From Bombilactobacillus folatiphilus (GTDB taxonomy: Bacteria; Bacillota; Bacilli; Lactobacillales; Lactobacillaceae), in NCBI RefSeq assembly GCF_023380265.1, contig NZ_CP093366.1, positions 496,001 through 560,000 of the forward strand: a stretch of 64,000 nucleotides of DNA, read 5' to 3'. The stretch's first letter is position 1. Each line of letters starts with the position of its first letter. A program made the position numbers and the translations under genes. The notes beneath the pieces were generated by a model. That model was not told the DNA's origin. It ran no database searches and saw nothing but the letters and a program-made list of their open reading frames with translations. Shown here piece by piece: positions 9,484-17,787 of this stretch.

Positions 9484-9756
9484 TTATAACATTAAGAATT
9501 CGGAAAAATTTGATAGCGGTTGTTCTTGCAATTGCATTTGTTTGACATGGGCAAATTTATTAGGACCATTTTGGATGATTTTGATGAAATGTTCCAATTG
9601 CAAAGCTTCACCTTGAGCTTCCAAATGTACACTGCCGTTTGTGCAATTTTTGACTGATCCCACAATCGCATACTTTTGAGCCCAAGAATAGGTTGCATAC
9701 CGAAAGCCAACGCCTTGAACCAGTCCGTAAATGTCAGCTGAAAGATGTTTTTGCAT
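9484..9756 (-). CDS. acyP: Acylphosphatase
   Basis: Hydrolyses acyl phosphates. The signature GLVQGVGFR has the catalytic arginine, and VKNCTNGSV carries the catalytic asparagine. 90 aa, the usual size. It is the first gene of a short minus-strand unit with yidC. Confidence 0.94.
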   Translation of the reverse strand: MQKHLSADIYGLVQGVGFRYATYSWAQKYAIVGSVKNCTNGSVHLEAQGEALQLEHFIKIIQNGPNKFAHVKQMQLQEQPLSNFSEFLML

Positions 9757-9791
9757 GTAAACCGCTTCCTTTTTATTCCAATAATATAAAT

Positions 9792-9820
9792 ATTATAGCG
9801 AAAAAGTCGTCTTAACAAAA
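9792..9820 (-). promoter_or_regulatory. Predicted promoter of acyP-yidC
   Basis: On the minus strand TTTTGT (9820-9815), a 17-base spacer and a perfect TATAAT (9797-9792), about 35 bases before the acyP ATG. Confidence 0.55.
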
Positions 9821-9899
9821 GGCTTGTGTAATTTTTTTCAAGTGTTAAAAATGATATGATTAATCTAGTTAATTTTGTGATAGGAGAATAGATTAATCT

Positions 9900-10667
9900 A
9901 TGGTATATATTAGTTCAACGCAAAATACTAAAATTAAAGAATTAAAAAAATTACAAACGCATAAAGGACGTAAAAAACAACAGCGTTATTTGTTGGAGGG
10001 TGAACACCTTATTTTTGAAGCACTTCAACAACAAATTAGTTTGCAAGATGTTTATGTGACTACAGATTATCTCAATCGTGATCCGAAACATTTAGTGCGT
10101 GATCATTTTCCTAATGCTATTGAAATTAGTCGAGAAGTGGCGCAAGCATTGGGGGAGACAGTTACACCACAAGGTATTATTGCTGTGACACCATTAGTGG
10201 CCTTACAAGCACCAACTTTGACGCACGGTACATGGTTATTACTAGATCAGATTCAAGATCCTGGAAATGTGGGAACCATGATTCGTACAGCCGATGCAGC
10301 TGGCTTTACGGGCGTGATTTTGAGTCCTGATTCAGCTGATTTTTATTCAGCAAAAGTTCAACGTGCTATGCAGGGGAGCCAGTTTCACTTGCAGATTCAA
10401 TCAATGGAGTTGACGCAAGCAATTGAACAATTGAAAGCAGCACAAATCCCGGTCTATGGGACTTTAGTTGATGAGACGGCCCAGCCTTATCAGACATTGA
10501 CAGCACCGCAACAATTTGCTTTAATTATGGGCAACGAGGCGCACGGCTTAAATCCTGACTTAGCTAAATTAACAGATTTGAATTTGTATATTCCTATTTT
10601 GGGTCAAGCAGAATCATTGAATGTCGGTGTAGCAGCGGGAATTTTAATTTATAGACTTTCTGTCTAA
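9900..10667 (+). CDS. TrmH/SpoU-family RNA 2'-O-methyltransferase
   Basis: SAM-dependent ribose methyltransferase with an N-terminal substrate-binding domain (about 1-90; KGRKKQQRYLLEGEHLI) and a C-terminal knotted SpoU domain. Motif 1 is LLLDQIQDPGNVGTMIRTAD, motif 2 IMGNEAHGL, motif 3 IPILGQAESLNVGVAAGI. 255 aa, matching the YsgA group of rRNA methylases; the modified nucleotide cannot be read from sequence. AGGAG at 9882-9886 lies 13 bases before the ATG, somewhat far. Confidence 0.9.
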   Translation: MVYISSTQNTKIKELKKLQTHKGRKKQQRYLLEGEHLIFEALQQQISLQDVYVTTDYLNRDPKHLVRDHFPNAIEISREVAQALGETVTPQGIIAVTPLVALQAPTLTHGTWLLLDQIQDPGNVGTMIRTADAAGFTGVILSPDSADFYSAKVQRAMQGSQFHLQIQSMELTQAIEQLKAAQIPVYGTLVDETAQPYQTLTAPQQFALIMGNEAHGLNPDLAKLTDLNLYIPILGQAESLNVGVAAGILIYRLSV

Positions 10668-10678
10668 AAAAGGGGCGT

Positions 10679-11182
10679 ATGACTTTGAAGAAAGCGTTGA
10701 ATTGGCAACAAGATACTGCTTATGTTGAACAAGTGGCTGATTTATTGGCAAAAACTGAAGTCCAAAAGTTACAACAGATTAAACATCATATTCACTCTAA
10801 TCGCTTAGAACATTCGCTAAGTGTTTCTTATCATAGTTATTTAATCGGTCAAAAACATCATCTCAATACGCGGGCTTTAGCACGTGGAGGTTTGTTACAT
10901 GATTTATTTTATTATGATTGGGATCCTAAGCAGCTTAGTTTTCGACAGCATGCTGATTTGCATAGTCAAGTTGCTTTAAATAATGCACAAAAATTAACGA
11001 ATTTAACACCGATGGAAGCTGACATTATTGTCAAGCATATGTTTGGGGCAACTATGATACCACCGAAATATCGGGAAAGTTTAGTGGTTAACTTAGTAGA
11101 TGATCAATTAGCCGTGCAAGAAGCTTGTGAGCCCAAGTTAATTGAATGGCGTAAGAAGTTTTTACATGTAGGCACTAATTAA
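10679..11182 (+). CDS. HD-domain hydrolase
   Basis: 167-aa HD-superfamily protein. The metal ligands are visible in LEHSLSVSYHSYLIG, GLLHDLFYYDW and a later DIIVKHMFG. In many lactobacilli a protein of this type sits between the SpoU methylase and pheS. Substrate unknown. It starts 11 bases after the methylase stop behind AAGGGG, so the two are probably co-transcribed. Confidence 0.8.
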   Translation: MTLKKALNWQQDTAYVEQVADLLAKTEVQKLQQIKHHIHSNRLEHSLSVSYHSYLIGQKHHLNTRALARGGLLHDLFYYDWDPKQLSFRQHADLHSQVALNNAQKLTNLTPMEADIIVKHMFGATMIPPKYRESLVVNLVDDQLAVQEACEPKLIEWRKKFLHVGTN

Positions 11183-11214
11183 AATTTGTTTGAAATTTAA
11201 CTTCGAAAGATTTA

Positions 11215-11433
11215 AACTGTCTTTATCGACGATGAAAGAAAGTAGTACCACCAACAGCTCAATTTAACAGAGACAATTGATAAGTGAGAACAATTGAAAT
11301 TGAGAGGTGGAAATTCGTTCTGGAGTCAAAACGTGATTAGTTGGCGTTATCCGACATGAAAGTGGTCAAGTTTACTTGGCAACTAGGGTGGTACCGCGAG
11401 ACTTCGTCCCTTTTGAGGAGACGGAGTTTTTTT
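11215..11433 (+). promoter_or_regulatory. T-box riboswitch of pheST
   Basis: The leader carries the nearly invariant T-box sequence AGGGTGGTACCGCG (11385-11398) followed by a terminator (11401-11427) whose stem opens with ACTTCGTC and closes with GACGGAGT, then a T run. Stem I elements (GATGAAAGAAAGTAGTA) begin near 11231. A TTC at 11314-11316 is the likely Phe specifier codon, fitting the downstream genes; the exact specifier position is inferred. Uncharged tRNA-Phe would favour the antiterminator. Confidence 0.9.
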
Positions 11434-11468
11434 GTTGGTTAAAATAAGTAAATCGAAGGAGAAGAAAT

Positions 11469-12512
11469 ATGGATTTAAGAAATGTCTTAGAAGAGTTACA
11501 TCGCCAAGGTTTACAGCAGATTAAAGAAGCACACGAAATGGAGAAATTGAATCAAATTCGGGTTCAATTTTTAGGGAAAAAAGGTCCTTTAAGTCAAGCA
11601 TTGCGTGGCATGAAAGATTTGACGGCGGAACAACGTCCTAAGGTTGGTGCCTTGGCTAATACGGTTAGAGATGACTTGCAAGAAGCCATAGATCAAGCAA
11701 AGAAACAATTAGAGCAAAAAGCAACCGCTGCTAAGTTAGCAACAGAAAAAATTGATGTGACTTTACCCGGTAAAAAACGGCGTCTTGGTACAAAACATGT
11801 CATTTATCAAATTATGGACGATATTGAAGCTTTGTTTATCGGTTTGGGTTATGAAGTAGTTAATGGTCCCGAAGTCGAAGAAGATCATTATAATTTTGAA
11901 ATGATGAATTTGCCTAAGGATCATCCGGCACGGGATATGCAAGATACATTTTATATTAGCGATGAAATTTTGATGCGGACCCAAACTTCACCGGTGCAAG
12001 CTAGAACCTTGGAGAAGCACGATTTTTCTGAAGGTCCATTAAAGATGATTAGTCCGGGCAAGGTTTATCGGCGCGATACGGACGATGCAACACATTCACA
12101 TCAATTTAACCAAATCGAAGGTTTGGTGATTGATAAACATATCACGATGGCTGATTTGAAAGGAACACTAGAATTAACAGCCCGTCATATTTTTGGTTCT
12201 GAAAGAGAAATTCGGTTGCGTCCTAGTTATTTTCCGTTTACTGAACCATCCGTGGAAGTTGATGTATCTTGTTTTGCTTGTGGTGGTGAAGGCTGTAAAG
12301 TCTGTAAGTTCACCGGCTGGATTGAGGTTTTAGGTGCGGGCATGGTGCATCAGAATGTTTTAGAAAATGCAGGTGTGGATTCTAAAGTTTACGGTGGTTT
12401 TGCCTTTGGCTTAGGTCCTGATCGCTTTGCAATGCTGAAATATGGGATTAATGATATTCGTAATTTCTATTTAAACGATGTGCGCTTTTTAGAACAATTC
12501 AAAGGAGAATAA
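11469..12512 (+). CDS. pheS: Phenylalanyl-tRNA synthetase alpha subunit
   Basis: Catalytic subunit of the (alpha-beta)2 PheRS. It has an N-terminal coiled coil (1-90), then class II motifs: motif 2 near [19 protein letters not shown] and motif 3 near [20 protein letters not shown] precedes the ATG. 347 aa. Three bases separate it from pheT, and expression depends on the T-box leader. Confidence 0.98.
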   Translation: MDLRNVLEELHRQGLQQIKEAHEMEKLNQIRVQFLGKKGPLSQALRGMKDLTAEQRPKVGALANTVRDDLQEAIDQAKKQLEQKATAAKLATEKIDVTLPGKKRRLGTKHVIYQIMDDIEALFIGLGYEVVNGPEVEEDHYNFEMMNLPKDHPARDMQDTFYISDEILMRTQTSPVQARTLEKHDFSEGPLKMISPGKVYRRDTDDATHSHQFNQIEGLVIDKHITMADLKGTLELTARHIFGSEREIRLRPSYFPFTEPSVEVDVSCFACGGEGCKVCKFTGWIEVLGAGMVHQNVLENAGVDSKVYGGFAFGLGPDRFAMLKYGINDIRNFYLNDVRFLEQFKGE

Positions 12513-12515
12513 ATC

Positions 12516-14936
12516 ATGAAAATTTCTACGAAATGGCTTGCACAATATGTACAATTACCAGAATCACCTGAAAAATTAGCTGATCGCGAAACCGTTACTG
12601 GTATTGAAGTAGACGAAATTATCAAGCCAGATGCGGGCCTTAAAAAGTTGGTGACTGGTAAAATTGTATCTTTAAAAGCGCATCCAGATTCAGATCATTT
12701 GAACGTTTGCCAAGTTGATGTGAACCAAGATGAATTATTGCAGATTGTTTGTGGTGCACCTAATGTTGCGCAAGGGCAAACGGTGATTGTGGCGTTGCCA
12801 GGAGCTCGAATTGCTGACAATCAAAAAATTAAAAAGGGTAAGTTTCGTGGTGTTGAATCGAACGGGATGCTGTGTGCTTTACAGGAAATTGGTTTTGATG
12901 ATGCCGTTGTTCCCAATGAATTTAAAAATGGTATTTATGTCTTTTCAGAAACAGAGGAGATTCCGTTAGGACAACCGGTTTATCCTTATTTAGGAATGGA
13001 CGATACGATTTTAGATTTTGATTTAACCCCGAATCGGGCTGATGCTTTGGGAATGCGTGGAGCAGCTTGGGAAGTTGCAGCCATGTATGATGAAAAGCCT
13101 GAATTTGAGCACTCATTAGTTCAGGAAGGTTCGACCTCTGCTGCTGATAAATTGAGCGTGGAAGTACCTGATGTGAATTTGGCACCAACGTATCGTACAC
13201 GAGTAATCAATAATGTACAGATCAAGCCGAGTCCGCTTTGGTTGCAGGTTCGTCTTTGGAACAATGGCATTAAGCCGATTAATAATATCGTTGATATTAC
13301 CAATTATATTATGTTAGATTTTGGACAGCCATTACATGCATATGATTATGACAAATTAGGTTCTAAAAAATTAACAGTTCGCCTAGCTGCCAAGGGCGAA
13401 CAATTTACTGCTTTGAATGAAAAAGTTTATGATTTGGATGATCAAGATATTGTCATTTCTAATGATGAACAGGCAGTTGGCTTAGCTGGTGTTATGGGCG
13501 GATTGGCAACATCAGTCACCGATCAAACTAAAAATATTATTCTAGAAGCCGGTGTCTTTAATCCTACAAAAATTCGAAAAACGGCACAACGGCATAATTT
13601 GCGAACAGATGCTTCGGCACGTTTTGAAAAGGGTGTTGATTTGTCAGCTGTTGCAGAGGCATTGGATACAGCGGCGCAATTAGTTACACAATTAGCTGAT
13701 GGTGACGTTTTAGCTGAACAATTAGTTGGGAGTCAGTCCGCTTTAACGCCGACGGTTGTAAAAATTACAGTAGATCAGATTAATCATGCCTTGGGTACTG
13801 AAATTTCTGAAGCTGAAGTAATTGCTATTTTTGAGCGACTAGGCTTTCATGTTGAACAGCAGAATAACGAATTGGTTGTGACGGTGCCTTTACGTCGTTG
13901 GGATATTTTTATTGAGTCGGATTTAATTGAAGAAGTAGCTCGGATTTATGGTTTTGATAAAATTCCTAGTACTTTGCCAGTCGGAACCCAGACTATTGGT
14001 GGTTATACACCACGCCAAAAATTTTTACGGCAGTCACGTCGCGCTTTGCGTTCTTTAGGTTATGACGAAGTGATTAGTTATTCTTTGACCACTGAAGAAA
14101 AGGCTGCTGCATTTAGTTCACCGGATGTTGTTGTGACCAAAGTGGATTGGCCGATGACACAAGATCATGAATATTTGCGAACGAATTTAGTCAGTGGTTT
14201 ATTAGATGATTTAGCTTATAATGCAGCGCGTAAACAGACTGATGTAGCTATATTTGAGCAAGGTCGGGTTTTTGTTAAGTCAGATAAATCGGTGGTTCGT
14301 CCTGCCGAAGTAGAAATGATTGCGGGAGCAATTAGTGGTAACGTAGTTACTTCGACTTGGAATCAAACGGCACAAACAGTTGATTTTTACAATGTTAAAG
14401 GAGATGTGGAACAATTAATCGCTAGTTTCAATAAGAAAGCAACCATTTTGTTTCAGGCAACTGGTTCGATTAAAAAATTGCATCCTGGTCAGACAGCGAT
14501 TATTTTGATGAATGAACAACCTGTTGGTTTTGTGGGGACTGTGCATCCACAAGTACTTCAAAAATTGCGTTTAGCGCCGACGGTCGTTTTTCAATTAGAT
14601 TTAGAGAAAATCATGGCTCTACCTGATCAATCACAAATTTATGTAGAAACTAGCAAGTATCCAGCCATTCAACGAGATATTGCTTTGATTTTACCGGATG
14701 TGGTTACAAATGAGTCAGTGGAACTGGCAATTCAAAAAGTTGCTGGTCCATATTTGACGGATATCCAATTATTTGACGTTTATGCAGGCAAAGGAATCAC
14801 ATCGCAGCATAAATCCTTAGCTTATCGTCTGACTTTCCAAAATTCTGAAGCGACTTTGACTGATGTTGAAGTGAATCATTACTTCGATGCTGTGAAGCAA
14901 ACATTGCAAGATTTATTTAATGCACAAATTCGTTAA
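12516..14936 (+). CDS. pheT: Phenylalanyl-tRNA synthetase beta subunit
   Basis: 806-aa PheRS beta chain. Domains in order: N-terminal segment and EMAP-like tRNA-binding domain (about 40-150), B3/B4 editing domain, B5, class II-like core, and a C-terminal FDX-ACB anticodon-binding domain (from about 710, SKYPAIQRDIALILP). Full length with no breaks. Confidence 0.98.
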   Translation: MKISTKWLAQYVQLPESPEKLADRETVTGIEVDEIIKPDAGLKKLVTGKIVSLKAHPDSDHLNVCQVDVNQDELLQIVCGAPNVAQGQTVIVALPGARIADNQKIKKGKFRGVESNGMLCALQEIGFDDAVVPNEFKNGIYVFSETEEIPLGQPVYPYLGMDDTILDFDLTPNRADALGMRGAAWEVAAMYDEKPEFEHSLVQEGSTSAADKLSVEVPDVNLAPTYRTRVINNVQIKPSPLWLQVRLWNNGIKPINNIVDITNYIMLDFGQPLHAYDYDKLGSKKLTVRLAAKGEQFTALNEKVYDLDDQDIVISNDEQAVGLAGVMGGLATSVTDQTKNIILEAGVFNPTKIRKTAQRHNLRTDASARFEKGVDLSAVAEALDTAAQLVTQLADGDVLAEQLVGSQSALTPTVVKITVDQINHALGTEISEAEVIAIFERLGFHVEQQNNELVVTVPLRRWDIFIESDLIEEVARIYGFDKIPSTLPVGTQTIGGYTPRQKFLRQSRRALRSLGYDEVISYSLTTEEKAAAFSSPDVVVTKVDWPMTQDHEYLRTNLVSGLLDDLAYNAARKQTDVAIFEQGRVFVKSDKSVVRPAEVEMIAGAISGNVVTSTWNQTAQTVDFYNVKGDVEQLIASFNKKATILFQATGSIKKLHPGQTAIILMNEQPVGFVGTVHPQVLQKLRLAPTVVFQLDLEKIMALPDQSQIYVETSKYPAIQRDIALILPDVVTNESVELAIQKVAGPYLTDIQLFDVYAGKGITSQHKSLAYRLTFQNSEATLTDVEVNHYFDAVKQTLQDLFNAQIR

Positions 14937-15004
14937 AAAGAACAACAATTGTCTAAAAATTGTGTATAATTAGTTGTTGAGATTAATTTGTGGAGGAACC
15001 TTTT

Positions 15005-16162
15005 TTGGCTAATTCAGATAAAAATGGTAATCAACCAACTAATAAGCGTCAAGCAATGCAGCAAAAGAAAATGGTTCGCGAATCAGAACAAAGAGTGGTT
15101 AATCATATTGTTTACTGGATTGTGGGAATTTTAGCAGTCTTAATTCTGACGGTAGGGGTACTGGGTTATAATTTTGTTCAAGAATCTTTGCAGCCGTACA
15201 ATAGTAAGGATCATCAATCTGTTGAAGTTAAAATTCCGATTGGTTCATCTAATAAGCAAATTGCTTCCAAATTACAAAATAAACACGTAATTCGTAGTGC
15301 CACAGTTTTTAATTATTATGTTAAATCTCATAATTATACGGATTTTCAAGCTGGTTATTATACTTTTAAGCCTTCGATGACCTTAACTCAAATTGTTGCG
15401 CGTTTGCAAAAGGGTGGTAGTTTGGAACAAATTGGTCAACCCGGCGATAGTGTCTTGGTACGTGAAGGTGTTACGGTGGATCAGATTGGAAATGTGATTG
15501 CTAAGAAAACGCCCTTTTCCAAAAGGCAATTCTTAAACTTGATGAAGGATCAATCTTTCATGCGTGACTTGCAGAAAAAGTATCCTGATTTGTTGACTTC
15601 ATCAATGGATTCTAAGCATGTGCGTTACCATTTGGAAGGTTATTTATTCCCTGCCACTTATCCGTATTATTCTGGAATGTCTTTGAAAAAATTAGTGACG
15701 GAAATGGTTGATAAAACTAATCAAGAATTATCTCCATATTATAATCAATTAAAAGAGAAGAATTTGACGGTTCAGCAGTTGCTAACTTTGGCTTCGTTAA
15801 CTGAGCGTGAAGGTGTAAAAAATATTGATCGGCGCAAGATTGCGGGGGTTTTCTTTAACCGAATTGATGCTGATATGCCTTTACAATCTGATATTTCGGT
15901 TATGTATGCTTTGAATAAGCATAAACATAGTTTGACAAATAAGGATACAAGTGTAAAATCTCCTTATAATCTGTACAAGAATAAGGGTTTTGGACCAGGT
16001 CCCTTTAATTCACCAAGTTTAGGTTCGATTCAAGCGGTCTTGAATCCAGCAGAACGTGATAAGGGATATTTGTACTTTGTTGCTAATTTGAAGACTGGTA
16101 AAGTTTACTATTCAACAAATTATTCACAACATTTAGATACTAACTCTCGTATTGGTCAATAA
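15005..16162 (+). CDS. mltG: Endolytic murein transglycosylase MltG
   Basis: Cleaves nascent glycan strands in the membrane and works with cell-elongation PBPs. A charged cytoplasmic N-terminus precedes one transmembrane helix (about 33-57), a LysM-like subdomain, then the YceG catalytic domain with the probable catalytic glutamate (about E267) in LASLTEREG and the family signature LQSDISVMYAL. I choose TTG 15005, eight bases after GGAGG (14992-14996); the in-frame GTG at 14990 overlaps that site. About 385 aa. Confidence 0.93.
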   Translation: MANSDKNGNQPTNKRQAMQQKKMVRESEQRVVNHIVYWIVGILAVLILTVGVLGYNFVQESLQPYNSKDHQSVEVKIPIGSSNKQIASKLQNKHVIRSATVFNYYVKSHNYTDFQAGYYTFKPSMTLTQIVARLQKGGSLEQIGQPGDSVLVREGVTVDQIGNVIAKKTPFSKRQFLNLMKDQSFMRDLQKKYPDLLTSSMDSKHVRYHLEGYLFPATYPYYSGMSLKKLVTEMVDKTNQELSPYYNQLKEKNLTVQQLLTLASLTEREGVKNIDRRKIAGVFFNRIDADMPLQSDISVMYALNKHKHSLTNKDTSVKSPYNLYKNKGFGPGPFNSPSLGSIQAVLNPAERDKGYLYFVANLKTGKVYYSTNYSQHLDTNSRIGQ

Positions 16163-16169
16163 AATTAGT

Positions 16170-16189
16170 GGACTGACAGATGTCAGTCC
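16170..16189 (+). terminator. Hairpin between mltG and udk
   Basis: GGACTGACA / TGTCAGTCC perfect 9-bp stem with a 2-base spacer, followed by CTTTTG. A weak or partial terminator; it spans a misleading upstream ATG of the udk frame. Confidence 0.55.
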
Positions 16190-16209
16190 CTTTTGATGAG
16201 GAGAACAAA

Positions 16210-16863
16210 ATGAGTACTGTGAACAAGCCTTTAATTATTGGTGTTAGTGGTGGATCAGGTAGTGGCAAAACAACGATTGCTCAACGCTTAATCAAAGAAC
16301 TGCCTGATGAATCAATTGCTTTGTTGCAGATGGATTCTTATTATAAAAAATTAGATTTGCCGTATGAAGAGCGAAAATTACAAAATTTTGATCATCCTTT
16401 ATCATTTGATACAGATTTATTAGTTGCTGATTTAAAAAAATTGCGTGCTTTTCAGAGTATTGAAGTTCCTATTTATGATTTTGTGGATAGTAATCGAACT
16501 AATAAAACCCGTCATCAAGAACCTGCAGAAGTGATTGTCTTAGAAGGTATTTTAACTTTGTACGAGAAGCAGCTTCGCGATTTGATGGATATTCGAGTTT
16601 TTGTTGATACAGATGATGACATTCGTTTAATTCGCCGGATTAAACGAGATGTCGAAGAACGTGGCTATACACTTAGTAAAGTGTTTGATCAATATTTGGA
16701 TCATGTACGACCAATGTATCAGCAATTTATTGAGCCAACCAAACGGTTTGCAAATTTGATTATTCCTGAAGGCGGTTCTAATGATGTGGCAATTGATTTA
16801 TTGACTTCTAAAATCAAATATTTGATACATCAAAAGTGGCAAGTTAAACAAAAACGTGATTAG
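16210..16863 (+). CDS. udk: Uridine kinase
   Basis: Phosphorylates uridine and cytidine in pyrimidine salvage. The P-loop GVSGGSGSGKTT is at the N-terminus, with LLQMDSYYK and the YDFVDSNRT substrate region. The ATG at 16210 follows GAGGAG (16198-16203); an in-frame ATG at 16180 lies in the preceding hairpin. 217 aa. The mltG-udk-greA order is common in Lactobacillales. Confidence 0.95.
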   Translation: MSTVNKPLIIGVSGGSGSGKTTIAQRLIKELPDESIALLQMDSYYKKLDLPYEERKLQNFDHPLSFDTDLLVADLKKLRAFQSIEVPIYDFVDSNRTNKTRHQEPAEVIVLEGILTLYEKQLRDLMDIRVFVDTDDDIRLIRRIKRDVEERGYTLSKVFDQYLDHVRPMYQQFIEPTKRFANLIIPEGGSNDVAIDLLTSKIKYLIHQKWQVKQKRD

Positions 16864-16880
16864 TTAGGTAGGGTGTTAAA

Positions 16881-17354
16881 ATGGCTGAACAAAGATATCC
16901 AATGACAGCGCAAGGTAAGCAAAAATTAGAGCAAGAATTAGAAGATTTAAAATTAAAGAAACGTCCTGAAATAATTGAACGAATCAAAATTGCCCGTGGT
17001 TTCGGTGATTTATCTGAAAATTCTGAGTATTCTTCAGCTAAAGATGAGCAAAGTATCGTTGAGTCACGGATTTCTGAAATTATGACCATGTTGCAATATG
17101 CTGATGTTGTGGATGTTAGTCAAGTTGATGAAAATGAAGTATCAGTTGGTAAGACGGTGACTTTTCAAGAAGATGGTGAAGAAGCTGAAACTTATCAAAT
17201 TGTTGGGGCTGCGGAAGCTGATCCTCTTGAAGGCAAGATCAGCAATAATTCGCCAATTGCCAAGTCTTTGTTAGGCAAAAAGGTGGATGACTTGGTTGAA
17301 ATTAGTACTCCAGGTGGTTCTTTTACTGTTAAAATTATTGACGTTCAAAATTAA
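16881..17354 (+). CDS. greA: Transcription elongation factor GreA
   Basis: Stimulates transcript cleavage by backtracked RNA polymerase. It has an N-terminal coiled coil with the acidic tip region ([18 protein letters not shown]) and a C-terminal FKBP-like domain ([14 protein letters not shown]). 157 aa, full length. Confidence 0.97.
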   Translation: MAEQRYPMTAQGKQKLEQELEDLKLKKRPEIIERIKIARGFGDLSENSEYSSAKDEQSIVESRISEIMTMLQYADVVDVSQVDENEVSVGKTVTFQEDGEEAETYQIVGAAEADPLEGKISNNSPIAKSLLGKKVDDLVEISTPGGSFTVKIIDVQN

Positions 17355-17403
17355 TTAGTGGAATTAATCGTTTTCATGCGTTATGATGATAATGGTGATG
17401 CAG

Positions 17404-17700
17404 ATGAAATTTACGATTAGTCCACAGGCACAGACTTGGTACCGTGAAAACTTAGATTTACGGCCGGGTGATGGGTTACATTTTTATGGTAAAGTTTATG
17501 GCAAGACCAATGTTCATGATGGTTTTTCGCTAGCTTTTTTGATAGAGAAGCCGCGCAATCCATATTATGAATTGCAGATTGATGATATCAGCTATTTCTT
17601 TACTGATAATGATGTTTGGTTTTTTAAATATTATGATTTGCAGATTGATTATGATGCAAAAAGTGATAGTCCTATCTATACGTTTGTGCCAGAAGCCTAA
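17404..17700 (+). CDS. HesB/YneR-like protein without cysteines
   Basis: 98-aa protein resembling the HesB/IscA-like fold (MKFTISPQAQTWYRENLDLRPGDGLHFYGKVYG). The three cysteines that bind iron-sulfur clusters in IscA are absent, as in the YneR-type subgroup, so a scaffold role is unlikely; function unknown. Several in-frame ATGs precede position 17404; I choose the last, giving the family N-terminus. It closes at a terminator before the PBP gene. Confidence 0.75.
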   Translation: MKFTISPQAQTWYRENLDLRPGDGLHFYGKVYGKTNVHDGFSLAFLIEKPRNPYYELQIDDISYFFTDNDVWFFKYYDLQIDYDAKSDSPIYTFVPEA

Positions 17701-17745
17701 AAAGCAGTTTACTAATAACTTGATGTTAAGTAGGCTGCTTTTTTG
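17699..17745 (+). terminator. Terminator after the HesB-like gene
   Basis: AAAAAGCAG...TACT pairs (with two G-U pairs) with AGTAGGCTGCTT, followed by T residues. A TATAAT (17747-17752) right after may be the -10 box of the PBP gene. Confidence 0.75.
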
Positions 17746-17787
17746 CTATAATTGGAGGGTAATCTTGAAATTGAGGAGTATTAAATT